The position numbers were made by a program, and so were the translations under genes. This document shows, piece after piece, positions 1-7,198 of a DNA stretch of 64,000 nucleotides (its first letter is position 1; the number at the start of each line of letters is the position of its first letter). The notes beneath the pieces were generated by a model. That model made no database searches, was not told the origin of the DNA, and saw only the letters and a list, made by a program, of their open reading frames with translations. This DNA comes from Candidatus Pseudomonas phytovorans (GTDB lineage: Bacteria > Pseudomonadota > Gammaproteobacteria > Pseudomonadales > Pseudomonadaceae): assembly GCA_029202525.1 (NCBI GenBank), contig CP119325.1, positions 62,001 to 126,000 of the forward strand, read 5' to 3'.

Positions 1-582
1 CGGCAGATGCAGGCCTGGAAGCTGCACTACGAACCCTTCGGCCCATTGTCGATCAACCTGGCCGGCGCCCAGCTACGCCAGCCGCACCTCGCCCGACGCA
101 TCGAACAGTTGCTCAAGCACTACCAGCTCAAGGCCGGTGACCTGCAGCTGGAAATCACCGAAAACTTCATCATGAGCCAGGCGGAAGAAGCCCTGGCCGT
201 GCTCCACCAGTTGAAAAAACTGGGCGTGCAGCTGGCCATCGACGACTTTGGTACCGGCTATTCATCGCTGAGCTATCTCAAGCGCCTGCCGCTGGACATT
301 CTCAAGATCGACAAGTCGTTCATCCGCGGCCTGCCCGACGACCCGCACGATGCCGCCATCGCCCGGGCGATCATTGCCCTGGGCCGCAGCATGCAACTGA
401 CCATCATTGCCGAAGGCGTAGAGAACCAGGCTCAGCAGCGCTTCCTGGCAGCCGAAGGATGCGAGCAGATCCAGGGCTACATCGTCAGCTTGCCGCTGCC
501 GGCCGAGGAGTTCGCGGCTACGTTTCTTCGCATAGCACTATCGGATCTTTCAGATGGCACAGGTGCGAAACCCTCGTTATAA
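1..582 (+). CDS. EAL-domain cyclic-di-GMP phosphodiesterase, C-terminal part
   Basis: The reading frame is open from base 1 and stops at 580-582, so the N-terminus lies outside the window. The visible ~193 residues are the second half of an EAL domain. LEITE supplies a conserved catalytic-site Glu, DDFGTGYSS is the metal/loop-6 motif, KIDKSFI follows, then EGVE and the QGY near the end. These are hallmark residues of active c-di-GMP phosphodiesterases, which hydrolyse c-di-GMP to pGpG. The first EAL motif and any GGDEF or sensor domain are upstream and cannot be judged. The stop codon overlaps the -10 box proposed for the downstream tRNA. Confidence 0.9.
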   Translation, partial: RQMQAWKLHYEPFGPLSINLAGAQLRQPHLARRIEQLLKHYQLKAGDLQLEITENFIMSQAEEALAVLHQLKKLGVQLAIDDFGTGYSSLSYLKRLPLDILKIDKSFIRGLPDDPHDAAIARAIIALGRSMQLTIIAEGVENQAQQRFLAAEGCEQIQGYIVSLPLPAEEFAATFLRIALSDLSDGTGAKPSL

Positions 583-583
583 T
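555..583 (+). promoter_or_regulatory. Candidate promoter of the tRNA gene
   Basis: A perfect -10 box TATAAT lies at 578-583, 17 bases after TGGCAC (555-560). It sits 15 bases before the first tRNA base, inside the last codons of the EAL gene. Inferred from sequence only. Confidence 0.6.
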
Positions 584-598
584 CCGCCCACTTACTGA

Positions 599-675
599 GG
601 GCCTATAGCTCAGTTGGTTAGAGCAGAGGACTCATAATCCTTTGGTCCACGGTTCAAGTCCGTGTGGGCCCACCA
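599..675 (+). tRNA. tRNA with CAU anticodon, probably tRNA-Ile2 (lysidine-modified)
   Basis: A complete 77-base cloverleaf can be folded. The acceptor stem is GGGCCTA/TGGGCCC, the D arm is GCTC...GAGC, the anticodon loop is CTCATAA (CAT at 633-635), and the T arm is CACGG-TTCAAGT-CCGTG. An encoded CCA ends the gene. A CAU anticodon can be elongator Met, initiator Met or Ile2. The core (AGAGCAG, ACTCATAATC, TTGGTC, GGTTCAAGTCC) resembles E. coli ileX more than metT, as I remember them, so Ile2 is preferred. In Ile2 the TilS enzyme converts the anticodon C to lysidine. Confidence 0.9.
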
Positions 676-681
676 AATACG

Positions 682-707
682 AAAGCCGCGCAAATGCGCG
701 GCTTTTT
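682..707 (+). terminator. Rho-independent terminator after the tRNA
   Basis: GCCGCGC / GCGCGGC stem around a short AAAT loop, followed by TTTTT at 703-707. It begins only seven bases after the tRNA CCA end. Confidence 0.85.
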
Positions 708-1197
708 CGTTCTCGCGTCCTGGCTGAAGCGCTTTCCGATACCAAGCCGCTCTCACAAGATTCCCTCTGCAAAACTGCCGGTGAACCAACGCGGCGACAA
801 TCCAGTCCGGCACCTGCGCCCCAGGGGTAACAGCCGCGATCCACACAAATTGTTACCAATTCAAAAATACTCTTTTCCAGACTGCTTGATTTATCCAGTC
901 CGTACAGCGTTTTAAACTAAAAACAACGCCAGCATCTTTTGCCCGGCACTGGATATCGAACATCTCGTCAAAACTTGTTTTGACCCATCACGCAACACCA
1001 CCGTGCTGACCTGCAGCCAGGATCAAAGGCATGCCTTCTATCGCGCTGACGCCCATGGCGAACTTTGCCTCTGGCGAAGCCGTGCACCGCTTTTTTGTAC
1101 GCACCACCCGCAAGAACCAACAACGGCCCACTGACTGGCCTGGTTGCTCGCACCCTGACGGAACAGCCATGTACTTACCCACAGAGCTCACACAACT
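708..1197. other. Non-coding leader region with two inverted repeats
   Basis: No credible gene is seen in these 490 bases; the short frames present have no family features and overlap one another. Two symmetric elements stand out. One is GGTAACA (826-832) mirrored by TGTTACC (851-857). The other is the near-perfect palindrome at 967-984, with arms GTCAAAAC and GTTTTGAC around TT. Both lie upstream of the PQQ dehydrogenase and could be operators for it. No clear promoter could be assigned. Confidence 0.5.
967..984. promoter_or_regulatory. Palindromic operator candidate upstream of the PQQ dehydrogenase
   Basis: Eight-base arms GTCAAAAC / GTTTTGAC are perfectly complementary around a TT centre. 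The site lies 213 bases before the dehydrogenase start. The symmetry suits a dimeric repressor or activator, but which protein binds is unknown. Confidence 0.45.
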
Positions 1198-3633
1198 ATG
1201 ACGGATGACAAAAGTTTTAACGCCGGGAGGCGCTCATTAAGCAATGCTGCACGACTGCTTTTTTCGCTACTTGTAATAGCTGTAGCGGTGGCATTGATTT
1301 ACGGCGGTTCCAAACTTCTGGCACTGGGCGGATCGAGTTACTACTTGCTTGCGGGACTTGCCTACGCCGTGCTGGCCGTATTGGTATTCCTGCGCAAGCG
1401 TATCAGTACTGTAATTTCCATCCTGATATTCCTTGCTACCTGCGCCTGGGCATTTTACGAGGTGGGCCAGTTCAGCTACTGGCAACTGCTGCCTCGCCTG
1501 GTCGTTCCAGCCATCATCCTGACCCTGAGCCTGTGGGTGGGTGCTGCACTGCCCAACACCGCTCCGGCCACACGCCGAGCTGCCAATCGCTGCGGCTTTG
1601 CTGTGTTCCTGGCATTGATCGCCACGTTCGTAGCTGCCTTTTTCCCGCATGGCGGCATTTCGAACCCAATCGCTGCAGTTAGCCAACCAAACCCTGACGA
1701 AATCTCCAATGTCCCGGGAAACTGGGAGTTCTTCGGGCGTAACGCCTCGGGGACGCGCTTCGCCCCATACACCCAAATCACCCCGGAAAACGTCAAGGAC
1801 CTGCAAGTTGCCTGGACCTACCGGACCGGCCGTAGAACCACGGGGGCAGGGGCAGGTGTCGACGAGAACACGCCTTTGCAGATCGGCAACGTCCTGTACT
1901 CGTGCACACCGGAAAATCTGATCACAGCGCTTGATGGCGATAGCGGCAAACCCCTGTGGAAATTCGACCCCCACGCAAAAAGCGCAGAGCATGTAACTTG
2001 CCGTGGCGTGGGCTATTACGACATCGACAGCGATGACAGCCTGAGCGCCGAGGTGAAAGCCTCTCACGCCAGTGAGCAACAATGCCGCCAGCGCATCCTG
2101 GTATCGTCGGTCGATGCCCGGCTGTTTGCCTTGGATGCACACACCGGCGCCCTGTGCCCGACCTTCGGCGAGGCCGGTTACGTTGACCTCAAGAAAGGCA
2201 TGGGGCCAACGGAAAACAGCAAGCGCTATCACCCGACGTCCCTGCCGGTCGTGATGGGCCACCTCACGGTGGTGGGTGGCTGGGTGCGTGACATCGTAGC
2301 TGGCGAGCCTTCCGGCGCCGTGCGCGCATTCGATGTGCTGACCGGTGCGTTGGTATGGGCCTGGGATGTCGGTGCGCCTGAAGGCACGGACACAGCGGCA
2401 GCTGACCATCAGTTCGCGCTTGAAACACCTAACGTATGGACCATTCCCACCTACGACAAAGAACTGAACCTGGTCTACCTGCCTACCGGTAATGGCCCAC
2501 CTGACTATTGGGGTGGCGACCGCAATCAGGTGAAAGAAAAGTTCGGCACAGCGATCGTCGCAGTCGATGCATCGACGGGTAAGGCCAAGTGGGTTTTCCA
2601 GACTGTCCATCATGATGTCTGGGACTACGACCTGCCTTCGCAACCCGTACTTTACGAGATGAGGAACGCACAAGGGGTGAAAACCCCGGTCCTGATCCAG
2701 ACCACCAAGACCGGCCATATCTTCGTACTGGACCGCCGCACTGGCGAACCAGTCACTGAAGTGCAGGAGCGCCCCGTTCCCACTTCTCCGGCTGCAGAAG
2801 GCGAACGCCTGTCACCGACCCAGCCATACTCGTCTGGCATGCCAGTCATTGGTGCAGACCCGTTGACCGAAAAGTCGATGTGGGGCGTGTCCACGTTCGA
2901 CCAGCTCTACTGCCGGATCATGTTCAAGGACTCTGTGTACGTCGGCCCGTTCACACCGCCCACTGAAAAGCCGTACATCGAATGGCCCGGGCTGTTGGGC
3001 GGCATGAACTGGGGTGGCATTTCGATTGATGAAAATACCGGCATGATGTTCGTCAATGACATGCGCATGCCGCTGCGCATGTCGTTGGTAACCAAGGAAG
3101 ACACGCGCAAGTACAAAGTGTCGACCGATGAGGTGCCGGGCTTTATGGGCACTATCCGCCCACAGGTCGCGGGTATCTATGGTGGCGTGAAAATCGACAT
3201 CCTCCAGTCCCCGCTGGGCGTGCCTTGCAATACGCCACCATTCGGCAGCATGAGCGCCATTGACCTCAACACCCAGAAGCTGGTGTGGCAGGTACCAATG
3301 GGCACGGTTCAGGATACTGGCCCACTGGGGATCAAGACGCACATGCAGATCCCGCTGGGTATGCCGACACTTGGCGGGCCAACTTCAACCGCATCCGGCC
3401 TGGTGTTCTTCGCTGGCACCCAGGATTACTACCTGCGCGCCCTTGATTCGGCAACCGGCAAGGAAGTGTGGAAGGCCCGCTTGCCAGTAGGTGCCGTAGC
3501 AGCACCGCTGATCTACAAGTCCCCCAAGACCGGCAAGCAGTATGTGGTGATCTCGGCTGGCGGCATGAGCCACTCGCCAGATGTGGGCGATTACATCATC
3601 GCCTACGCCCTGCCTGACAGCATCAAGCCGTAA
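1198..3633 (+). CDS. Membrane-bound PQQ-dependent dehydrogenase (glucose/quinate/shikimate family)
   Basis: The 811-residue protein has the architecture of E. coli Gcd. About five hydrophobic helices fill the first ~150 residues, and a long periplasmic beta-propeller quinoprotein domain runs from ~165 to the end. Gcd-like motifs include HVTCRGVGY, QTVHHDVWDYDLP, FVLDRRTGEPV, TPTQPYS, FDQLYCRIMF, GGMNWGGISID and QYVVISAGG. The enzyme would oxidise a sugar or cyclic polyol in the periplasm and pass electrons to ubiquinone. Glucose versus quinate/shikimate cannot be settled by eye. The next gene is an OprB-type porin, an arrangement seen with both kinds. The ATG at 1198 has only a weak upstream purine stretch. 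PQQ is made by the pqq genes at 9.8-15.5 kb. Confidence 0.88.
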   Translation: MTDDKSFNAGRRSLSNAARLLFSLLVIAVAVALIYGGSKLLALGGSSYYLLAGLAYAVLAVLVFLRKRISTVISILIFLATCAWAFYEVGQFSYWQLLPRLVVPAIILTLSLWVGAALPNTAPATRRAANRCGFAVFLALIATFVAAFFPHGGISNPIAAVSQPNPDEISNVPGNWEFFGRNASGTRFAPYTQITPENVKDLQVAWTYRTGRRTTGAGAGVDENTPLQIGNVLYSCTPENLITALDGDSGKPLWKFDPHAKSAEHVTCRGVGYYDIDSDDSLSAEVKASHASEQQCRQRILVSSVDARLFALDAHTGALCPTFGEAGYVDLKKGMGPTENSKRYHPTSLPVVMGHLTVVGGWVRDIVAGEPSGAVRAFDVLTGALVWAWDVGAPEGTDTAAADHQFALETPNVWTIPTYDKELNLVYLPTGNGPPDYWGGDRNQVKEKFGTAIVAVDASTGKAKWVFQTVHHDVWDYDLPSQPVLYEMRNAQGVKTPVLIQTTKTGHIFVLDRRTGEPVTEVQERPVPTSPAAEGERLSPTQPYSSGMPVIGADPLTEKSMWGVSTFDQLYCRIMFKDSVYVGPFTPPTEKPYIEWPGLLGGMNWGGISIDENTGMMFVNDMRMPLRMSLVTKEDTRKYKVSTDEVPGFMGTIRPQVAGIYGGVKIDILQSPLGVPCNTPPFGSMSAIDLNTQKLVWQVPMGTVQDTGPLGIKTHMQIPLGMPTLGGPTSTASGLVFFAGTQDYYLRALDSATGKEVWKARLPVGAVAAPLIYKSPKTGKQYVVISAGGMSHSPDVGDYIIAYALPDSIKP

Positions 3634-3653
3634 CGCCTCGTTGCTGCAGGACG

Positions 3654-3681
3654 AAAAATCCCCGCTCGCGGGGATTTTTTT
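3654..3681 (+). terminator. Rho-independent terminator after the PQQ dehydrogenase
   Basis: ATCCCCGC / GCGGGGAT stem with a short TC loop, followed by a T run up to 3681. It separates the dehydrogenase from the porin, so the porin probably has its own promoter or depends on read-through. Confidence 0.85.
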
Positions 3682-3750
3682 CCCGCCAGTGATCCATCAC
3701 GCAAATGCCTGAACTGCTCACCATTTCTCAAGCAAGGGAGCCCGCCCAAC

Positions 3751-5043
3751 ATGTCATTACCTTTCCGCGCCGTGCTGCTCAGCAGCCTGTGCAGCGGTTT
3801 GTCTCTCTGCCTTCTGCCTCTGTCCTGCGCACTGGCCGATAGTGCCAACCTGATGACCCAACCTACCCTCACCGGCAACTGGGGCGGGCAGCGCCAGAAG
3901 CTGGCAGACCAGGGCATAAAGCTGACAGGCGACTACACCTCAGAAACCCTTTCCAACCTGCATGGCGGTATCAAGCGCGGTACCCGCTATGCACAACAAA
4001 TACGTTTGGGCGCTCAGTTGGACTTGAGCAAACTGCTCGACATTCCAGATGCCGGACGCGTGCAAGTGCTGATCAACGACCGCCGCGGCCATAGCGCCAC
4101 GGAGGACCTGATTGGCAATCGCATGTCCGCGCAAGAAATCTACGGGGGCGAGTACACCCGGCTGACTGAACTGAGTTACCAGCGCAACCTGTTTTCGCCA
4201 GCCCTGTCCGCCAAAGTCGGTTACATGGTCATGGGCACCGAATTCGGCGGAATGCCGATCCTGGCCAACTTTGTCAGTGCCGGTTTTTGTGCACATCCGC
4301 TTACCATGTCCAGCGGGAGTGGCTGGGGCAACTACCCGACAGCACATTGGGGTGGCGAGTTACGCTATGACGTGAACCCGTCGCTAACGCTGCAAACGGC
4401 ACTGTTCCAGGTAAACCCGGACTACAACGCTCGCGTATCCAAAGCGTTCGCCATGCCCAGTAACGGCACCACGGGCGCGATCCTGCCACTGGAGGCGATC
4501 TTCAATAACCGTGCATTTCTCGATGGCCAGTACAAAGTTGGCTGGTATTACGACACGTCCGACTACCCCAAGATTGGCGGCGACGGCAAAAGCAGCAGCC
4601 GCACCGGCGCTTACCTGCTGGTCGACCAGGCAATCTGGCGTGATGAGCAGGACCCGGCCAGCGTCCTGAGAGTGTTCGGGCAAGCAGCCACCAGTAACGC
4701 CGCGACCTCGCCAATGCGCCGCTGGTACTCGCTGGGTCTGGTCAAACAGAAGCCGTTTGCCAGCCGCCCGCATGACGCCATTTCCTTTGGCTATGGCCGC
4801 GCCGTCATCAACCCGCGCACGCGGGATGCGCAGGAAGCTGCTGCCGCACCCACAGAAGACGTTGCCGTCGTTGCCGGCCTCGACAGCGGCGAGCAAGTGC
4901 TGGAACTCAACTACGGTGCACAAGTAACACCGTGGCTACTGCTGCGCCCGGATTTGCAGTACTACATCGAGCCCGGTGCGTTCTTTGGCAAGCAAAGGGG
5001 TAATGCACTGGCTGCGGGTGTGCAGATCAAGATGACCTTCTGA
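3751..5043 (+). CDS. OprB-family carbohydrate-selective outer-membrane porin
   Basis: 430 residues. The N-terminus is a signal peptide ending near the CALA motif at ~30. The mature protein opens with LTGNWGGQRQKLADQGI, the typical OprB start, and ends in Phe (KMTF) as outer-membrane beta-barrels do. OprB porins pass sugars or related substrates across the outer membrane. Next to a periplasmic PQQ dehydrogenase it most likely supplies the substrate. An AAGGGAG ribosome site lies 10 bases before the ATG. The 3' end overlaps the convergent acyltransferase gene by 17 bases. Confidence 0.88.
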   Translation: MSLPFRAVLLSSLCSGLSLCLLPLSCALADSANLMTQPTLTGNWGGQRQKLADQGIKLTGDYTSETLSNLHGGIKRGTRYAQQIRLGAQLDLSKLLDIPDAGRVQVLINDRRGHSATEDLIGNRMSAQEIYGGEYTRLTELSYQRNLFSPALSAKVGYMVMGTEFGGMPILANFVSAGFCAHPLTMSSGSGWGNYPTAHWGGELRYDVNPSLTLQTALFQVNPDYNARVSKAFAMPSNGTTGAILPLEAIFNNRAFLDGQYKVGWYYDTSDYPKIGGDGKSSSRTGAYLLVDQAIWRDEQDPASVLRVFGQAATSNAATSPMRRWYSLGLVKQKPFASRPHDAISFGYGRAVINPRTRDAQEAAAAPTEDVAVVAGLDSGEQVLELNYGAQVTPWLLLRPDLQYYIEPGAFFGKQRGNALAAGVQIKMTF

Positions 5044-5587
5044 CAGGCCGCATTTCGACCTGCCGCGGGTTGTAGAAAGTCATCCCGGCCGGAATATCCC
5101 GCATAACCAGCGACATTGCGCCAATCACCACGTCGTCGCCAATGTCGATGCAGTCGGCAACGATGCAACTGTTGGCGCCCATGCTCACATTGTCGCCAAT
5201 GCGCAGGGCGTACTCATCCAACCCGAGCGTCTTGATGCCGATCGAGCAGTTCTGCCGGATGAAAAAATTGCGCCCGATGCTCACGTACCGGGTAATCACC
5301 ACCCCTGGCAAGTGCGCAATGCGCAGGCCGGGCGCGATCTGTGCGCCGATGTCGATGTCCACCGCATACTTGAGGTTGAGCCGCTGTTGCATGCGCCGGG
5401 CGTGACGCCGGGCCAGGCCGCCACGGGCGTGGAGGTACTGGGCCAGGCGGTAGGCGAAGAGGAAACGCAGTTTGTTGTCCTTGCGCGCACGGCGCAGCAC
5501 GTTGAACAGCAGGCTGATACGGCGTCCCGGCCTTTTCTTGCTGGAGACTTCCAGTCGCCAGCATTCGAGCAGGTGGTCGAGGTTCAC
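5027..5587 (-). CDS. Hexapeptide-repeat acyltransferase (serine acetyltransferase-like)
   Basis: 186 residues. An N-terminal helical, basic region (1-70) precedes a left-handed beta-helix made of [LIV]-G-x4 hexapeptides (IDIGAQIAPGLRI, YVSIGRNFFI, LRIGDNVSMGANSCIV, IDIGDDVVIGAMSLV). The fold is that of CysE and of the acetyltransferases of polysaccharide synthesis. The His expected of the catalytic region occurs in IAHLPGVV, matching the serine acetyltransferase pattern. It stands alone, convergent with the porin gene and divergent from the Lrp regulator, so its acceptor is unknown. It could modify a cell-surface sugar or make O-acetylserine. Confidence 0.75.
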   Translation of the reverse strand: MNLDHLLECWRLEVSSKKRPGRRISLLFNVLRRARKDNKLRFLFAYRLAQYLHARGGLARRHARRMQQRLNLKYAVDIDIGAQIAPGLRIAHLPGVVITRYVSIGRNFFIRQNCSIGIKTLGLDEYALRIGDNVSMGANSCIVADCIDIGDDVVIGAMSLVMRDIPAGMTFYNPRQVEMRPVRRSS

Positions 5588-5731
5588 GCTGAGGTTCTCG
5601 TTGGACTACCGGTTCATAATGCCGAAGGGAAAGCCTTCCGGCCAGCACGGTTCACAGTGACCGATTGTACCCGGCCTTGCCCTGCTTACCGTCCGCTCGC
5701 TAGGCTAGCAGGCCAACCGTAGAGACTCGCC

Positions 5732-6193
5732 ATGTCGGACTCCCGCTCCATCACGCTGGATGAAATCGATCGCCAGCTGATCGCCCTGCTGCAGATCAAC
5801 GCCCGCGAAAGCGTCGCCACCCTCGCCCGCCAGCTGGGCATCGCCCGCACCACCGTCAACTCGCGCCTGGAGCGGCTGGAGAAGAACAAGGTCATCTCCG
5901 GCTATGGCGTGCGCCTGGGCCAGAGTGTGATAGGCGGCGGGCTGCAGGCGTATGTGGGGATCAAGGTGCAACCGCGCTCCGGCAAGGAAGTGGTGCGGCG
6001 CCTGAGTGCCATGGGCCAGGTGCAGCAGCTGTGTGCAGTAAGCGGCGAATTTGACTATGTGGCTTGGCTGCGCACGGATTCACCCGAACAGCTGGACCAG
6101 TTGCTCGACCAGATCGGCAGTGTCGACGGGGTGGAGAAAACCACCACGTCGATCATTCTCAGCAGCAAGGTGGATCGCGGGCAGCCGGTCTGA
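5732..6193 (+). CDS. Lrp/AsnC-family transcriptional regulator
   Basis: 153 residues. The N-terminal winged helix-turn-helix is typical of the family (LDEIDRQLIALLQINARESV, LARQLGIARTTVNSRLERLEK), followed by the RAM ligand-binding domain (GLQAYVGIKVQPRSGKEVV, VSGEFDYVAWLR). Such proteins form octamers and respond to amino acids. The lysine catabolic genes davBA lie 1 kb downstream on the same strand, so lysine or a derivative is a natural ligand, but this is inference. A toxin-antitoxin pair separates it from davB. AGAGAC before the ATG serves as a modest ribosome site. Confidence 0.85.
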   Translation: MSDSRSITLDEIDRQLIALLQINARESVATLARQLGIARTTVNSRLERLEKNKVISGYGVRLGQSVIGGGLQAYVGIKVQPRSGKEVVRRLSAMGQVQQLCAVSGEFDYVAWLRTDSPEQLDQLLDQIGSVDGVEKTTTSIILSSKVDRGQPV

Positions 6194-6330
6194 GCGGTCC
6201 TCTGGACCGCCGTCAAATATCTGGAAGCGCAACGCTGAATCCAGCAGTCGATGCCACACCTGCGTTACTTGCTGCAATTCATTCGGGCTTAGGCGCAGCT
6301 CCAATGCGTAATAGGCTGGTTACAGGCAGG

Positions 6331-6375
6331 TTGACAGGCCTCCACACCACCCCCAAACTATACGTAGATAACGTA
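6331..6375 (+). promoter_or_regulatory. Promoter and operator of the toxin-antitoxin pair
   Basis: A perfect TTGACA (-35) lies at 6331-6336; the matching -10 is unclear (an AT-rich stretch at 6355-6364). An inverted repeat TACGT-AGATA-ACGTA at 6361-6375 ends six bases before the toxin ATG. An antitoxin dimer or the toxin-antitoxin complex could bind here for autorepression. Confidence 0.45.
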
Positions 6376-6381
6376 CGAATA

Positions 6382-6744
6382 ATGGCCGCAGTTTTTGTTG
6401 AGCTTCCTCCGTTCGAACGCCATCGTCCCAGCTACCTGAGCGACGAAGACTTTCGCTCCTTGCAACAGCTCTTGTTGAAGAACCCGCTGGCTGGAGATTT
6501 GATCCAAGGCACAGGTGGCCTCAGAAAACTGCGGTTTTCAGACTCCCACCGCCAGAAGGGCAAGCGGGGCGGCATCCGCGTCATCTACTACTTCTGGCTT
6601 CCGGGGGCGCAGTTCTGGCTGTTTACCCTATACGGCAAAGACATGCAGGATGACTTGACCGACTCCCAGCGAAAAGCACTGAAAACCCTGCTCGAACGCG
6701 AATACCTGACGAGGACCAATCATGCCGCGCAACCTGTTCACTGA
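6382..6744 (+). CDS. HigB2-like RelE/ParE-superfamily toxin
   Basis: 120 residues from the ATG at 6382. The frame is open further upstream, but that extension overlaps the regulator gene and lacks family features. Motifs FVELPPFERHR, GDLIQGTGGLRKLRF, GKRGGIRVIYYFW and FWLFTLYGKD match the HigB2 branch, ribosome-dependent mRNA interferases. The cluster of Lys/Arg in RQKGKRGG fits RNA binding. The gene order is toxin first and antitoxin second, as in hig loci, with a 23-base overlap with the antitoxin gene. The pair sits between an Lrp regulator and its presumed lysine-catabolic targets. Confidence 0.85.
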   Translation: MAAVFVELPPFERHRPSYLSDEDFRSLQQLLLKNPLAGDLIQGTGGLRKLRFSDSHRQKGKRGGIRVIYYFWLPGAQFWLFTLYGKDMQDDLTDSQRKALKTLLEREYLTRTNHAAQPVH

Positions 6745-7036
6745 GCTCACGGAAGGCTTCGACGCTCTGGCGCAAGAACGCCAAGGCAAGAAGACCCTGC
6801 GCTCGCACAAAGTCAGCTTCACAGAACTGGCCACGTTGGCTCCAAACGAACTGCTGGAACTGCGCCAGCGTCTCAACATGTCCAGGGCACTGTTCGCGAA
6901 CTATCTACGGACCAACGCCAGGACGCTGGAGAACTGGGAGCAAGGCCGTTCCAAGCCCAATGCGCAGGCTGTTGCGCTGATTCGACTTGTGCAGAAATAC
7001 CCCGAGACGGTGGATCACCTGGCATCCGTGAACTGA
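6722..7036 (+). CDS. HigA2-like Xre-family antitoxin
   Basis: 104 residues. The N-terminal part (LFTELTEGFDALAQERQGKK) resembles the disordered toxin-neutralising arm of HigA2. The C-terminal half is an Xre/Cro helix-turn-helix (LRQRLNMSRALFANYLRT, NARTLENWEQGRSKPNAQA). It should neutralise the preceding toxin and repress the locus. The ATG lies inside the toxin frame behind a GAGG ribosome site, indicating translational coupling. Confidence 0.87.
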   Translation: MPRNLFTELTEGFDALAQERQGKKTLRSHKVSFTELATLAPNELLELRQRLNMSRALFANYLRTNARTLENWEQGRSKPNAQAVALIRLVQKYPETVDHLASVN

Positions 7037-7083
7037 TTCGTCATAATTTATCTTTCATTAGTGAATATGACGACTAAAGCTAC

Positions 7084-7156
7084 ATTAAGACACCACTCTG
7101 CACCTTAATTACGAACACCCCACTCCCTAAAATGACCCCCAGGCATCTCCTATACT
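7084..7156 (+). promoter_or_regulatory. Candidate davBA control region
   Basis: In an AT-rich gap, ATTAAG (7084-7089) is mirrored by CTTAAT (7104-7109). A possible -10 box TATACT lies at 7151-7156, about 40 bases before davB. A regulator such as the upstream Lrp-family protein could bind the repeat. No strong -35 box is visible. Confidence 0.35.
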
Positions 7157-7198
7157 CAGGCTCCGCCACCCGCGTAGCCTCTCTGGCAAGGTCACTTC

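Noticed and set aside
6064..6381. N-terminal extension of the HigB2-like toxin
   Set aside because: It overlaps the Lrp regulator gene in another frame and would include the promoter; the family begins at MAAVFVELP.
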